Shown here one piece after another: positions 44,050 through 54,024 of a DNA stretch of 64,000 bases. The notes beneath the pieces are model-generated. The model had not been told where the DNA came from, did not search any database, and saw only the letters and a program-made list of their open reading frames with translations. Every line of letters starts with the position of its first letter. The first letter of the stretch is position 1. Position numbers and translations under genes: made by a program. Origin of the DNA: Halanaerobiales bacterium (GTDB lineage Bacteria > Bacillota > Halanaerobiia > Halanaerobiales > Halanaerobiaceae); the NCBI GenBank assembly GCA_016278485.1, contig JADQBT010000002.1:62001-126000 (forward strand), in the 5' to 3' direction.

Positions 44050-44736
44050 ATGTTTGATAAATCTTTAAGATATATGTTAGTAGGGCTTTTGTTATTGGGA
44101 TTTTTACTGGGTAGTTATGAAGAATATTGGCAACCAGGTGCGTATCGGGTTGTTAAATATGAAGTTCATAAAACATTTAGTCCGGATGATACCTATATTG
44201 AGATCATTTGGGATGCATCAGGAAGTATGTGGGGTGAACAGGAAAATCAAGACAAGATTGATATTTCAAAGGATATTTTAAATCAATTAGTGGTATCTTT
44301 TGAAGATGAAGTTAATTTAGGATTAAGAGTTTTTGGTGCCAAAAGACCAGCTGATAAACGTGATAGCTTTTTGGCAGTTAAACCATTGGGAAGGAATAAA
44401 AAAAATATTCTTGGTTATATTACAAACATTCGACCATTAGGTAAGTCTCCTATTAATTATTCACTAATTAAAGCAAAGGAAGATTTGATTAAGTTACCAG
44501 GTAATAAAAAACATATACTATTGATTACTGATTGTATTAATAATGGAGATATTAGTTTAGATGATGTTATTGCTCAATTCGTTAACGAACAAATTATAAT
44601 ATCTGTTATTAATATTGGCGATACAGATAATCAGCAGTCAAAAGATTTACAAAGATTAGTTCAACTCACAGGAGGACAATATTATGCTGAAAATTTAGAT
44701 AATGATTTCAGAGAATATTTAAACTTTATAAAATAA
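44050..44736 (+). CDS. Membrane-anchored von Willebrand factor A domain protein
   Basis: A 228-residue protein with one N-terminal signal-anchor helix (about residues 8-22) and a VWA domain. The MIDAS motif is DASGSMWG (about residues 56-63), with further elements in GKSPINYSL (the conserved Thr position is Ser/Pro-like) and LLITDCINNGD. VWA domains bind metal and protein partners; no enzymatic domain is attached. The ribosome binding site is a run of six G inside a hairpin. The UPF0182 membrane protein is encoded next, 94 bp away. Partner unknown. Confidence 0.82.
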   Translation: MFDKSLRYMLVGLLLLGFLLGSYEEYWQPGAYRVVKYEVHKTFSPDDTYIEIIWDASGSMWGEQENQDKIDISKDILNQLVVSFEDEVNLGLRVFGAKRPADKRDSFLAVKPLGRNKKNILGYITNIRPLGKSPINYSLIKAKEDLIKLPGNKKHILLITDCINNGDISLDDVIAQFVNEQIIISVINIGDTDNQQSKDLQRLVQLTGGQYYAENLDNDFREYLNFIK

Positions 44737-44830
44737 TAATTATATATTAAAGCAGGAAAATAGGATTATTTAGGGAAATTTATATAGTACATGTTTAAAA
44801 TAGTATTAACTAAGGGAAGGTGTATTAAAT

Positions 44831-47617
44831 ATGAGTAGAACATTTAAAATATTATCATCAATAGTAGTTTTCGTTTTACTAAGTTTTATTTTATTTGTTG
44901 CGTTTGGTTCGAAAGTTTATACAGATTGGCTCTGGTTTAAAAATCTTGATTTTTTAAAAACTTTCTGGATTATGTTTTTAACTAATTTCTGGATTAGAAT
45001 AATTGTGGGGGCGATTTTCACTTTTTTTATTTTCTTGAATTTGAGTTTTACTAAAAAAAGTGTTTTAGGCTCTGCTAACCTTAAGCAAGATGATCAAGTT
45101 GAGACACTTTTTGAAGATGAAAGAAAAAATATCTTAGACTGGGTGAACCGAAAGAGACTCAATATAGTTTATTTGCTCTTCAGCCTTATATTTGGATTTT
45201 TATTTAGTTCTGTAAGTACTGGAAGTTGGGAAATGGTACTTAAATATTTGAATCAGACTCCTTTTAATATGGTTGATCCTTTATTTGGTAAAGATGTTGG
45301 ATTTTATGTTTTCTCACTTCCTTTCTTAAGTTTTTTAAAAGAGATGGGAATGGTTCTTGTAATTTTAACATTAATTTTTGTAGGAATTATCTATATTTTA
45401 GTTTCAGGTATAAAATCATTTAACGAAATGTCTGTTAAACTAAATAATAGAGTCAAAACACATATTACAATTTTAATTTCTTTGTTCTTATTACTTAAAG
45501 CATGGGATTATCGTTTAGATATGTATGAATTACTTTTTTCACCCAGGGGAGTTGCCTTTGGAGCAAGTTATACAGATGTCCATGCTAATTTATTAGGTTT
45601 AAGAGTCTTAATTGTAATTGTCCTGGCTATAGCAGTCGCTTTATTAGTTTCTATCTTTAGAAAAAAATATAATTTAGTTCTTTGGGGAGTAGGTCTATGG
45701 TTAGTAGCTTCACTTATTTTTGGTAATTTCTATCCAGCTTTTGTACAGCGTTTTCAAGTTGAACCAAATGAAATAGCTAAGGAAAAAAAATATATAAACT
45801 ATAATATTGATATGACTTTAAAAGCGTATGATTTAAATAATATTAAAGTCGCAGATTTTAATGTTAATGATAAAATGACTTATGAAGAATTACAGGATAA
45901 TAGTGCAACGATCAATAATATTAAACTTTGGGATGCTAGACCATTATTATCAACGTATAGTCAATTACAGGAATTACGTCAATACTATAATTTCATAAAT
46001 GTAGATGTGAATAGATATACTATTAATGGTGATTATCAGGAAGTTATGCTGTCAGCGCGAGAGATGGATCAAGATCGTTTGTCTGGACAGGCTAAAACAT
46101 GGATTAATCAGACTTTAAAATATACACATGGTTATGGATTGGTTATGAGTCCGGTTAATCGTATTACACCAGAAGGGTTACCTGAATTTTATATTAAGGA
46201 TATTCCACCACAAACACATAATGAATTTGACCTTGAAGTAAATAATACATCAGTCTATTATGGTGAGAAAACTAATAACTACGTTATTACAAACAATCGT
46301 TCAACAGAATTTCATTATCCAATGGGATCTGAGAATGTATATACTAACTATGATGGAAATGGTGGTGTACCTGTATCTAATTTATTACGAAAATCTATTT
46401 TTGCAGTTAGATTTAGTAATTTGAAATTCTTGCTTTCCAATGATATTAGACCTGAAAGTAGGGTAATGTATTATAGAAACATTAAAGAGAGAGTGAGAAA
46501 GGCCGCTCCATTTTTAAGTTATGATAGTGATCCTTATCTAGTATTAAGTGAAGGTAGGCTTTTCTGGATACAGGACGCCTATACAACTACTAATCTTTTC
46601 CCATATTCACAGCCAACAGGGAGAATGGGGAATTATATACGCAATTCAATTAAAGTTGTAATTAATGCTTATAATGGTTCGATGGACTTTTATGTTATTG
46701 ATGAAAATGATCCTCTAGCTAAGACTTATCAGAATATATTCACTGATCTTTTTGTTTCAGGGGAGGAAATGCCTCAAGATCTTAGAAATCATATTCGATA
46801 TCCAAAAGACTTATTTAAAATTCAATCTCAATTATATAGTACTTATCATATGAAAGATCCGATGGTATTTTATAATAAAGAAGATCTCTGGAGTATTCCA
46901 AATGAAATTTATGCTGGAACCAGTATTCAAATGGAACCTTACTATATAATTAGTAAATTACCACAATCTAAAAGTGCTGAATTTTTGTTAATCATGCCAT
47001 TTACCCCAGCTACTAAAAATAATATGATTTCCTGGCTAGCAGCACGTAATGATGGTGAACATTATGGTGAATTGTTCATCTATAAGTTTCCTAAGGACAA
47101 ATTAGTTTATGGTCCAATGCAGATTGAATCCCGCATAGACCAAGACGCTGAAATATCTCAATTATTAACACTCTGGAGTCAAAGAGGATCCCGGGTTATT
47201 AGAGGGAATCTACTTGTTATACCTGTTGATAATTCGATTCTTTATGTAGAGCCTATCTATATTCAGGCTGAAACTAGTGAATTACCAGAACTAAAAAGAG
47301 TTGTCTTTGGTTTTGGTGATAAAATTGTAATGAGGGAAACCTTAGAACAGGGTATTAATGCTATTTTTGGTCAAGAGACTGGTACAACTTTTGAAGAAGA
47401 AAATCAACCACTAACAGCGTTATATCCTCCCCAGAGTTTAGATGGATTAACAACTAAGGCTTTAGAGAAATTCAACCAGGCTCAAGAAGCGATCCGGACT
47501 GGTAACTGGACCAGATATGGAGAGTTAGTTGAAGAACTTGGCCAAATATTGGAACAAATGAATAATCCAACAGATAATACACAAACTGAAAATACACAAA
47601 ATCAAAATAATTTATAG
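44831..47617 (+). CDS. UPF0182 family large membrane protein
   Basis: A 928-residue protein of the UPF0182/COG1615 family, unknown function, found in Clostridia, cyanobacteria and Actinobacteria. The first 310 residues hold about seven membrane helices, with the family-typical KVYTDWLWFKNL segment near the start. The remaining 600 residues are extracytoplasmic and include long conserved-looking stretches (YGYGLVMSPVNRI-like, IRNSIKVVINAYNG). The C-terminus is rich in Asn, Gln and Thr. AAGGGAAGGTG precedes the ATG. It may be co-transcribed with the VWA gene upstream. Confidence 0.92.
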   Translation: MSRTFKILSSIVVFVLLSFILFVAFGSKVYTDWLWFKNLDFLKTFWIMFLTNFWIRIIVGAIFTFFIFLNLSFTKKSVLGSANLKQDDQVETLFEDERKNILDWVNRKRLNIVYLLFSLIFGFLFSSVSTGSWEMVLKYLNQTPFNMVDPLFGKDVGFYVFSLPFLSFLKEMGMVLVILTLIFVGIIYILVSGIKSFNEMSVKLNNRVKTHITILISLFLLLKAWDYRLDMYELLFSPRGVAFGASYTDVHANLLGLRVLIVIVLAIAVALLVSIFRKKYNLVLWGVGLWLVASLIFGNFYPAFVQRFQVEPNEIAKEKKYINYNIDMTLKAYDLNNIKVADFNVNDKMTYEELQDNSATINNIKLWDARPLLSTYSQLQELRQYYNFINVDVNRYTINGDYQEVMLSAREMDQDRLSGQAKTWINQTLKYTHGYGLVMSPVNRITPEGLPEFYIKDIPPQTHNEFDLEVNNTSVYYGEKTNNYVITNNRSTEFHYPMGSENVYTNYDGNGGVPVSNLLRKSIFAVRFSNLKFLLSNDIRPESRVMYYRNIKERVRKAAPFLSYDSDPYLVLSEGRLFWIQDAYTTTNLFPYSQPTGRMGNYIRNSIKVVINAYNGSMDFYVIDENDPLAKTYQNIFTDLFVSGEEMPQDLRNHIRYPKDLFKIQSQLYSTYHMKDPMVFYNKEDLWSIPNEIYAGTSIQMEPYYIISKLPQSKSAEFLLIMPFTPATKNNMISWLAARNDGEHYGELFIYKFPKDKLVYGPMQIESRIDQDAEISQLLTLWSQRGSRVIRGNLLVIPVDNSILYVEPIYIQAETSELPELKRVVFGFGDKIVMRETLEQGINAIFGQETGTTFEEENQPLTALYPPQSLDGLTTKALEKFNQAQEAIRTGNWTRYGELVEELGQILEQMNNPTDNTQTENTQNQNNL

Positions 47618-47636
47618 AGAAAGGTAAGGTCAATCT

Positions 47637-48923
47637 ATGCTCAATGAAACTAAATTTGTTAATCTGAATAATGATCAAAATATTAATATCCACTTTTGTA
47701 ATAACCATAAATTCAAGACTAATCTTATTCAGTTATATTTTCTTCAACCTCTGAGTAATGAATTAGAAGCATCGATGACAGCTCTTTTACCGTCAATTTT
47801 AAAGAGAGGTTCTGATAAATTTCCTGATAATCAAAAAATTGTCAGAGCCCTTGAAAATCTATATGGAGCTAGTCTGAGTTTTGCAGTTATGAAGCGGGGA
47901 GAGAATCAACTTCTCCGCTTCTCTCTTGAGGTTGCTAATGAAAAGTTTTTACCTACTAAAGAAAATATTTTTAAAGAAAGTATGTCTTTACTAAAAGAAA
48001 TGATCTTTAATCCAAATATTAAAAATAATAAATTTAATGAAGATTATTTTAAACAGGAAAAATTAGTACTGGCAAATAAAATTAAAAGTGTTATTAATGA
48101 CAAATATTCATATGCTATGGAAAGATGTTTTTCTGTGATGTGTGAGAATGAGAAATATGGAATATATAAACTAGGTTCTTTAGAATCTCTTGCAGAAATA
48201 ACTAATAGTAAACTTTATAACCATTATCAAAAGTTAATCCATAATAGTCCCAAGACAATTATGGTTGTTGGTGATTATTCACCTAATTATCTTAAAAATG
48301 CTATTGAAGAAACATTTGACTTCAATAATACTACTGAAATTTATGATCAAAATACTTTTCTTAATAAAGATGTAGCTGATGTTAAGTTTGAAGCAGAAAG
48401 TTTAACAATTAACCAGGCAAAGTTAGCTATGGGTTTTAGAACTACGATTACTAGGGATCAACCCCTTTATTATGCATTACTTGTTTATAATGGTATGCTG
48501 GGCGGTTTTCCACACTCAAGGTTATTCCAGGTTGTGCGAGAAAAAGAGAGTTTAGCTTATTATGTAAATTCTTTTATAGAATCAACTAAAGGACTTTTAA
48601 TCGTAAACAGTGGTATTGAATCTACTAGTTATGAGAGAGTTAGAGAGTTAATTACTTCTGAAATGCAGAAGATAGCAGACGGGAATTTTACGGAAGAAGA
48701 ATTTGAATGGACAAAAAAAGCTTTAATTAATGGCCTGAAAGCAGAAGAAGACAATAATAAGGGTTTAACTGCTCATTATCTTTTGAGTCTAGTAAATAAA
48801 AAACCTGAATCCCTTGCAATGCTAATTGATGAAATTAATCAAGTAAGTCCTAAAGATGTAACTAAAGTGGCTAATAAAATTAAATTAGATACAATCTATC
48901 TGCTGAAAGGAAAGGAAGATTAA
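47637..48923 (+). CDS. M16 peptidase-like protein, probably inactive subunit (YmfF-like)
   Basis: A 428-residue M16 fold protein. The HxxEH zinc motif expected in the first 80 residues is absent; the corresponding segment reads ALLPSILKRGSDKFP. The C-terminal half keeps the glycine-rich loop GMLGGFPHSRLFQVVREKESLAYY typical of the non-catalytic half of M16 enzymes. It probably forms a heterodimer with the active paralogue encoded directly after it (1-nt overlap), like B. subtilis YmfF-YmfH. AAAGGTAAGG precedes the ATG. Confidence 0.87.
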   Translation: MLNETKFVNLNNDQNINIHFCNNHKFKTNLIQLYFLQPLSNELEASMTALLPSILKRGSDKFPDNQKIVRALENLYGASLSFAVMKRGENQLLRFSLEVANEKFLPTKENIFKESMSLLKEMIFNPNIKNNKFNEDYFKQEKLVLANKIKSVINDKYSYAMERCFSVMCENEKYGIYKLGSLESLAEITNSKLYNHYQKLIHNSPKTIMVVGDYSPNYLKNAIEETFDFNNTTEIYDQNTFLNKDVADVKFEAESLTINQAKLAMGFRTTITRDQPLYYALLVYNGMLGGFPHSRLFQVVREKESLAYYVNSFIESTKGLLIVNSGIESTSYERVRELITSEMQKIADGNFTEEEFEWTKKALINGLKAEEDNNKGLTAHYLLSLVNKKPESLAMLIDEINQVSPKDVTKVANKIKLDTIYLLKGKED

Positions 48924-50203
48924 TGTTGGACAGACTATATAACCAATTATTAGATGAAACAGTTTATAAAACAAAATTAGAGAACAATTTAACTGTTTAC
49001 TTAATAGAGAAAGAAGGATTTAAAAAAAATTATGCTTTATTAGCAACAGATTATGGTTCAAATGATATTGATTTTACTGATCGAATTTCAGGTGAAGATG
49101 TGACTGTACCTGCTGGAATAGCTCATTTTCTTGAACACAAACTATTTGAGGGTAAAAAAGAAAGCATCTTTGATAAATTTGCTTCATTGGGCGCATCAAC
49201 AAATGCCTATACAAACTTCACATCTACTAGCTATTTATTTTCAACAACTGCAAACTTTTATGCTTCTCTGACTAATTTACTTGATTTTGTGCAAGAACCA
49301 TATTTTACTGAGGAAAATGTTGAAAAGGAAAAAGGAATAATTATTCAGGAAATTAAAATGTATGAAGATGACCCTCATTGGCAGTCATATTTTTCAATGT
49401 TAACTGCTATGTATCAAAAACATCCAGTCCGGAATGATATAGCTGGAACAGTAGAAAGTGTAATGGAAATTACGCCAGAGGACCTTTATCTATGTTATAA
49501 TAATTTTTATCAACCGGATAACATGGTTCTTATTCTAATTGGTGATTTTGATAAAGAAGAGACTATAGAAGAAATTAAAAATAATCAAGCTAAAAAAGAA
49601 TTCAAAATGCCTAACAAGATTAATAAAATATTTCCCCAAGAACCTACTACTGTTGTCAAGCAAGAGGTGCGTAGACAGATGAATGTTTCCAGACCATTAA
49701 TAAATCTAGGTTATAAAGATCCTGAAACTAACCTAGGAACTAGGGAATTAGTAAAAAAAGATTTTGCTGTTAATATGTTGCTTGATTGTATTCTGGGTAA
49801 GGGGAGTAATCTTTTTCAAGATTTATATGCAAAAGGATATATAGATAATAGTTTCTCTACTGGTTATAATTGCACTGATCATTATGGTTATCTGCAAATT
49901 ACGGGTGAAACTGACCAACCGAATATTTTACTAGATATTTTAAAGAAAGAATTGCTCCATATAAAAGCTGACGATATTAATGATTCATTTGATAGGATTA
50001 GAAGAAAGTATATTGGAAATTATATAAAACTATTTAATAATTTTTCTGCCCTTGCCTCTGAATCGGTAAATTATCATTTCCGTAATTTAGATATCTTTAG
50101 TGTCATAGATATATTAACAGAGGTTAAAAAGGTAGATCTATTAGCTTATAAAGATACACTTCTAGACTCTGAACAACACGTAGGAGTTATTATTGAAAAT
50201 TAA
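48923..50203 (+). CDS. M16 family zinc peptidase (YmfH-like)
   Basis: A 426-residue M16 peptidase with the inverted zinc motif HFLEH (about residues 68-72) and the downstream glutamate in EKEKGIIIQEIKMYEDDP. The C-terminal half has the family GKGSNLFQDLY loop. Likely the catalytic partner of the inactive paralogue upstream. The substrate is unknown; relatives degrade small peptides in the cytosol. ATG overlaps the previous stop. Confidence 0.9.
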   Translation: MLDRLYNQLLDETVYKTKLENNLTVYLIEKEGFKKNYALLATDYGSNDIDFTDRISGEDVTVPAGIAHFLEHKLFEGKKESIFDKFASLGASTNAYTNFTSTSYLFSTTANFYASLTNLLDFVQEPYFTEENVEKEKGIIIQEIKMYEDDPHWQSYFSMLTAMYQKHPVRNDIAGTVESVMEITPEDLYLCYNNFYQPDNMVLILIGDFDKEETIEEIKNNQAKKEFKMPNKINKIFPQEPTTVVKQEVRRQMNVSRPLINLGYKDPETNLGTRELVKKDFAVNMLLDCILGKGSNLFQDLYAKGYIDNSFSTGYNCTDHYGYLQITGETDQPNILLDILKKELLHIKADDINDSFDRIRRKYIGNYIKLFNNFSALASESVNYHFRNLDIFSVIDILTEVKKVDLLAYKDTLLDSEQHVGVIIEN

Positions 50204-50223
50204 CAAATAGGGATGTTATATTT

Positions 50224-51375
50224 ATGTATTTTAAAGCATTTAATTTTTTCTTTTATATCACTATGGCTGCTTTTGCATATTTTAATATATATTTTAATGA
50301 TGTAGGATTAACTTCTTTTCAAATTGGAATTGTCAATGCTATCCCCAAAGGACTGTCTTTATTAATAATGCCCTTTTGGGGGATGGCAACTGATTATTTT
50401 GGTGAAAATAAGAAGATATTGATGATTACGATTTTAGGTACAATGTTTTCAGTTCTATTGTTTCCTTTAACAAGTGATTTTTATCTATTATTGTTATTTA
50501 TGTTTATCTATGCTGTCTTTCAAAATCCTGTTATTCCCCTAACTGATACTCTGTTACTCGATTATCTTGGTAGCCAGGGTGAAGATTATGGAAAATATAG
50601 ACTCTGGGGATCGGTTGGTTATATGGTAACTGTCTTATTTATTGGCTATTTTTTAGAAAATACACGTAGTGTAAATCTTTTTTATGTTTATGCTACAGCA
50701 TTATTTATTGCATTAGTAATGACTTATTTTTTGCCAGCTAGCGATAGAGATTTCCAAATAATTAAGCTTAAAGATGCTCTGAAAGTTTTCAAAAATAAGG
50801 AGCTATTTGTTTTCTTAATTTTTGTTTTTGTTTTACAAACGACTATGAATGCTTATTATACATATTTCCCACTTTATATTGTTGCTCATGGTGGTGGCGA
50901 ACTTTTACTTGGTATAGCAATGGCTGTTGCTGCTGCTAGTGAGATTTTTACGTTTTTTGCATCAGGTAAAATTTTGGCCAGATTTAAAGTATCAAATGTG
51001 TTATTATTGATTAGTGTTGGTTTTTGCCTACGTTGGTTTTTGTTATTTTCCTTACCATATATGCCAATTATTATTCTTTCTCAATTACTTCATAGTGTCA
51101 CTTTTGGTCTTTTTTATGCCACTGGAGTCTATTATGTCAATTCTGTGACTGGTGCTGCTTTTAGAGCAACAGGACAGAATTTATTTGCGGCTACATTTTT
51201 AGGTGTTAGCGCGATCTCTGGTAATTTAATTGGTGGATTTCTTTATCAACGTTTGGGAGGAGAACTGATGTATCTCATCTGGTCAGTAACTGCTTTTATC
51301 TGTGGAATAATTTATTATATATTTATGAAAAATAAAAATAGTAAGACTGACCTTGAGGAGGCCGTATATCTGTGA
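50224..51375 (+). CDS. Major facilitator superfamily transporter
   Basis: A 383-residue carrier with about 12 helices. The MFS motif-A equivalent between helices 2 and 3 reads GMATDYFGENKK, and the linker GEDYGKYRLWGSVGY after helix 4 resembles the LacY/nucleoside:H+ symporter-like group. Substrate cannot be deduced. It overlaps queG by 4 bp but shares no obvious function with it. Confidence 0.88.
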   Translation: MYFKAFNFFFYITMAAFAYFNIYFNDVGLTSFQIGIVNAIPKGLSLLIMPFWGMATDYFGENKKILMITILGTMFSVLLFPLTSDFYLLLLFMFIYAVFQNPVIPLTDTLLLDYLGSQGEDYGKYRLWGSVGYMVTVLFIGYFLENTRSVNLFYVYATALFIALVMTYFLPASDRDFQIIKLKDALKVFKNKELFVFLIFVFVLQTTMNAYYTYFPLYIVAHGGGELLLGIAMAVAAASEIFTFFASGKILARFKVSNVLLLISVGFCLRWFLLFSLPYMPIIILSQLLHSVTFGLFYATGVYYVNSVTGAAFRATGQNLFAATFLGVSAISGNLIGGFLYQRLGGELMYLIWSVTAFICGIIYYIFMKNKNSKTDLEEAVYL

Positions 51376-52373
51376 AGCAGGAAATAAAAAATATGGCCGG
51401 GGAGATAGGTTTTGATTTGTTTGGAATCACAACTCCTGATATTTTAACTAATGATTTGCAAAGATTAGTTGCTAGAAAAAAAGCGGGTTACTGGCCTGTT
51501 CCTTTTATTGAACAAAATATTAATAAATTAGTTGACCCAAAAGATCTTTTTGAAAAGGCAGAGTCAATTATTTCACTAGGAACTGCATATAATTTTAAAG
51601 TGGAAAATGAAGAGAAATACTTTATTTCAAATTATGCAAGAGGAATAGATTATCATCTATTAATAGAAGAAATGATGAATAAATTAATTGTTAGATTGAA
51701 TCTTTGGTCCAAAAATAAGTATAAATTTAAGGCTTTTGTTGATACTGTGCCTTTATTGGAAAGAGCAGTTGCAAGAAAAGCCGGCTTGGGTTGGATAGGT
51801 AAAAATACTAGTTTAATAAATGAAAAATTCGGATCATACATTTTTTTAAGTGAAATAATTACTGATATGAAAATTGAACCAGATCTACCAATTAACCCAA
51901 AATGTGGTGATTGCAAGAAGTGTATTGTTAATTGCAAAGGGGATGCTTTAAAAGAACCCTATTTGCTTGATAGTCAAAGCTGTCTTGCTTATCTCACTCA
52001 GAAGAAGGGTTATTTAACAGAGAATGAGAAATCCCTATTAAGTTCCCATATTTGGGGATGTGATGCTTGTCAGTCTAGTTGTCCTTATAATCAAAATATT
52101 CCTGAGAGTAATCATCAAGCATTAATGCCAATCTTAAGAGGAGACCCAACGGAAATACTAAATTTTTCGAGAAATAATCCCCCCAAACAATGGCAAAATG
52201 CCGCACTAAGCTGGCGTGGTATGCGAATCCTCCAGCGAAATACGATTATATCAATAGTTAATAATCATGATTTGCAATATTTGCCTTTGCTGAAAAACTT
52301 AATTGATGATAATTCTCCTATTATTAGAAATTATGCAAAATGGGCAATTAAGGAATTAGAGAAAGGAAATTAG
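51372..52373 (+). CDS. queG: Epoxyqueuosine reductase QueG
   Basis: A 333-residue cobalamin-dependent iron-sulphur enzyme that reduces epoxyqueuosine to queuosine in tRNA. The cobalamin/active-site signature VDTVPLLERAVARKAG and GWIGKNTSL are present (about residues 117-145). Two [4Fe-4S] sets follow: CGDCKKCIVNC and CDACQSSCPYN. A C-terminal HEAT-like helical tail ends the protein. It starts at GTG after GAGGAGG, overlapping the MFS gene. Confidence 0.95.
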   Translation: MKQEIKNMAGEIGFDLFGITTPDILTNDLQRLVARKKAGYWPVPFIEQNINKLVDPKDLFEKAESIISLGTAYNFKVENEEKYFISNYARGIDYHLLIEEMMNKLIVRLNLWSKNKYKFKAFVDTVPLLERAVARKAGLGWIGKNTSLINEKFGSYIFLSEIITDMKIEPDLPINPKCGDCKKCIVNCKGDALKEPYLLDSQSCLAYLTQKKGYLTENEKSLLSSHIWGCDACQSSCPYNQNIPESNHQALMPILRGDPTEILNFSRNNPPKQWQNAALSWRGMRILQRNTIISIVNNHDLQYLPLLKNLIDDNSPIIRNYAKWAIKELEKGN

Positions 52374-52377
52374 GATA

Positions 52378-54024
52378 ATGAAAATTGAAATTGAAAATGA
52401 AACAATCTCTTTTACTGAAAGAATTACCATAGAAGAAGCAATTAGTGCTTCCGATTATCCGAAAAAAGATTATTTAGTCGCAGTTAAAATTAATAATACA
52501 GTTTATGATTTAAACCATTATATTGAGGAAAATATGGTGATTGAACCAGTTACAATTGAGAGTGAGTTAGGAAATAGAATTTATCGCAGAAGTTTATTTA
52601 TTGTATTGGCAAAAGCAATTTATGAATTATATCCATCAGGTAGATTGTCAATTGAACATTCATTAAGTAATGGCATCTATTGTGAACTTCATAAAGATGG
52701 TCCAATAAGTAACAATGACCTTAATCAGATAAAAAATAAAATGGATGATATAATCGATAGAGATTTACCGATTATTAGAAAAAAACATTTTCGAGAAGAT
52801 GCTATTAAACTACTTGAAATGCAAGATCACTGTTCAGCAAGAATTAGTTTAATTAAAAACTTAAATTTAGATTATTACCCTTTATATGAATTAGCTGGAT
52901 ATTATGATTATTTTTATTATAATTTAGTGCCTAGAACTGGTTATCTGCATAAGTTTGATCTTCATTTAAGAATACCAGGTTTTATTTTGCTTTTTCCTAA
53001 CTTTTTTGAAAAAGATGAAGTGCCAAGTTTTATTGAACAACCAAAGTTAGCCAGTGTTTTTCAAGAATATGAAAACCTTGGCAATATAATTGGAGTCGAA
53101 AATGTTGTTGATTTAAATGAACTTATTCAAGAGAATAATTATGGTGAATTAATTAGAATAGCTGAAGGTTTACATGAAAAGAAAATAGCTAATATTGCTG
53201 ATCAGATTAATAAAGATTTACCTAGAAGGAAAATTATCCTAATTGCTGGTCCATCATCTTCTGGCAAAACAACTTTTACTGATCGTTTAGCTACTCAATT
53301 ACGGATCAATGGTCTGCGTCCTATTTCAATATCAATTGATAATTATTTTGTAGATAGAGATGATACTCCACTTGATGAAGATGGAAATTATAATTTTGAA
53401 GCACTTGAGGCAATTGATCTTGAACTATTTAATAATCATCTGATGAGGTTGGTTCAGGGTGAAGAAGTTGAAATACCCTTTTTTAACTTTGCAAAAGGAC
53501 ATAGAGAGTATATAGGTAAGAAAATAAAAATTGAAGAAGATCAACCTATCTTAATAGAGGGTATTCATGGTTTAAATGATAAACTTACTGAAATGATACC
53601 TCAAGATCTTAAATTTAAAATCTATGTTAGCTCTTTAACTCAGCTAAATATTGATTGTCACAATAGAATACCGACTACAGATACTCGTTTAATAAGAAGG
53701 ATAGTGCGTGATAATCTATATCGAGGTCAAACAGCCTCTGGTACACTTGATCTCTGGTCATCAGTTAGAAAAGGAGAAGAAAAAAACATTTTCCCATATC
53801 AGGAAAATGCTAATGTAATGTTTAATTCTGCTTTAATATATGAATTATCAGTTTTAAAAGTTTATGCTGAGCCATTATTGAAGAAAATTGATCGTACCGA
53901 TGAAAATTATTATCAGGCTCAACGTTTACTAGAAATTTTAGCCTGTTTTACTGAGATGCCGTCTAATGAAATTCCACCAACTTCTATTTTAAAAGAATTT
54001 ATTGGAGACAGTGTCTACAGATAA
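52378..54024 (+). CDS. TGS domain-uridine kinase-like nucleoside kinase
   Basis: A 548-residue protein. The first 60 residues form a TGS-like domain and residues about 60-270 resemble the editing/second additional domain of threonyl-tRNA synthetase, with degenerate HEDA-like segments (HREDA, YELAGYYD). Residues about 285-540 are a P-loop uridine kinase/phosphoribulokinase domain with GPSSSGKTTF and ISIDNYFVDRDDTP. This fusion is common in Clostridia and Thermotoga; uridine/cytidine phosphorylation is expected but the fused RNA-related part is unexplained. The 3' end overlaps the convergent HAD gene by 36 bp. Confidence 0.9.
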   Translation: MKIEIENETISFTERITIEEAISASDYPKKDYLVAVKINNTVYDLNHYIEENMVIEPVTIESELGNRIYRRSLFIVLAKAIYELYPSGRLSIEHSLSNGIYCELHKDGPISNNDLNQIKNKMDDIIDRDLPIIRKKHFREDAIKLLEMQDHCSARISLIKNLNLDYYPLYELAGYYDYFYYNLVPRTGYLHKFDLHLRIPGFILLFPNFFEKDEVPSFIEQPKLASVFQEYENLGNIIGVENVVDLNELIQENNYGELIRIAEGLHEKKIANIADQINKDLPRRKIILIAGPSSSGKTTFTDRLATQLRINGLRPISISIDNYFVDRDDTPLDEDGNYNFEALEAIDLELFNNHLMRLVQGEEVEIPFFNFAKGHREYIGKKIKIEEDQPILIEGIHGLNDKLTEMIPQDLKFKIYVSSLTQLNIDCHNRIPTTDTRLIRRIVRDNLYRGQTASGTLDLWSSVRKGEEKNIFPYQENANVMFNSALIYELSVLKVYAEPLLKKIDRTDENYYQAQRLLEILACFTEMPSNEIPPTSILKEFIGDSVYR

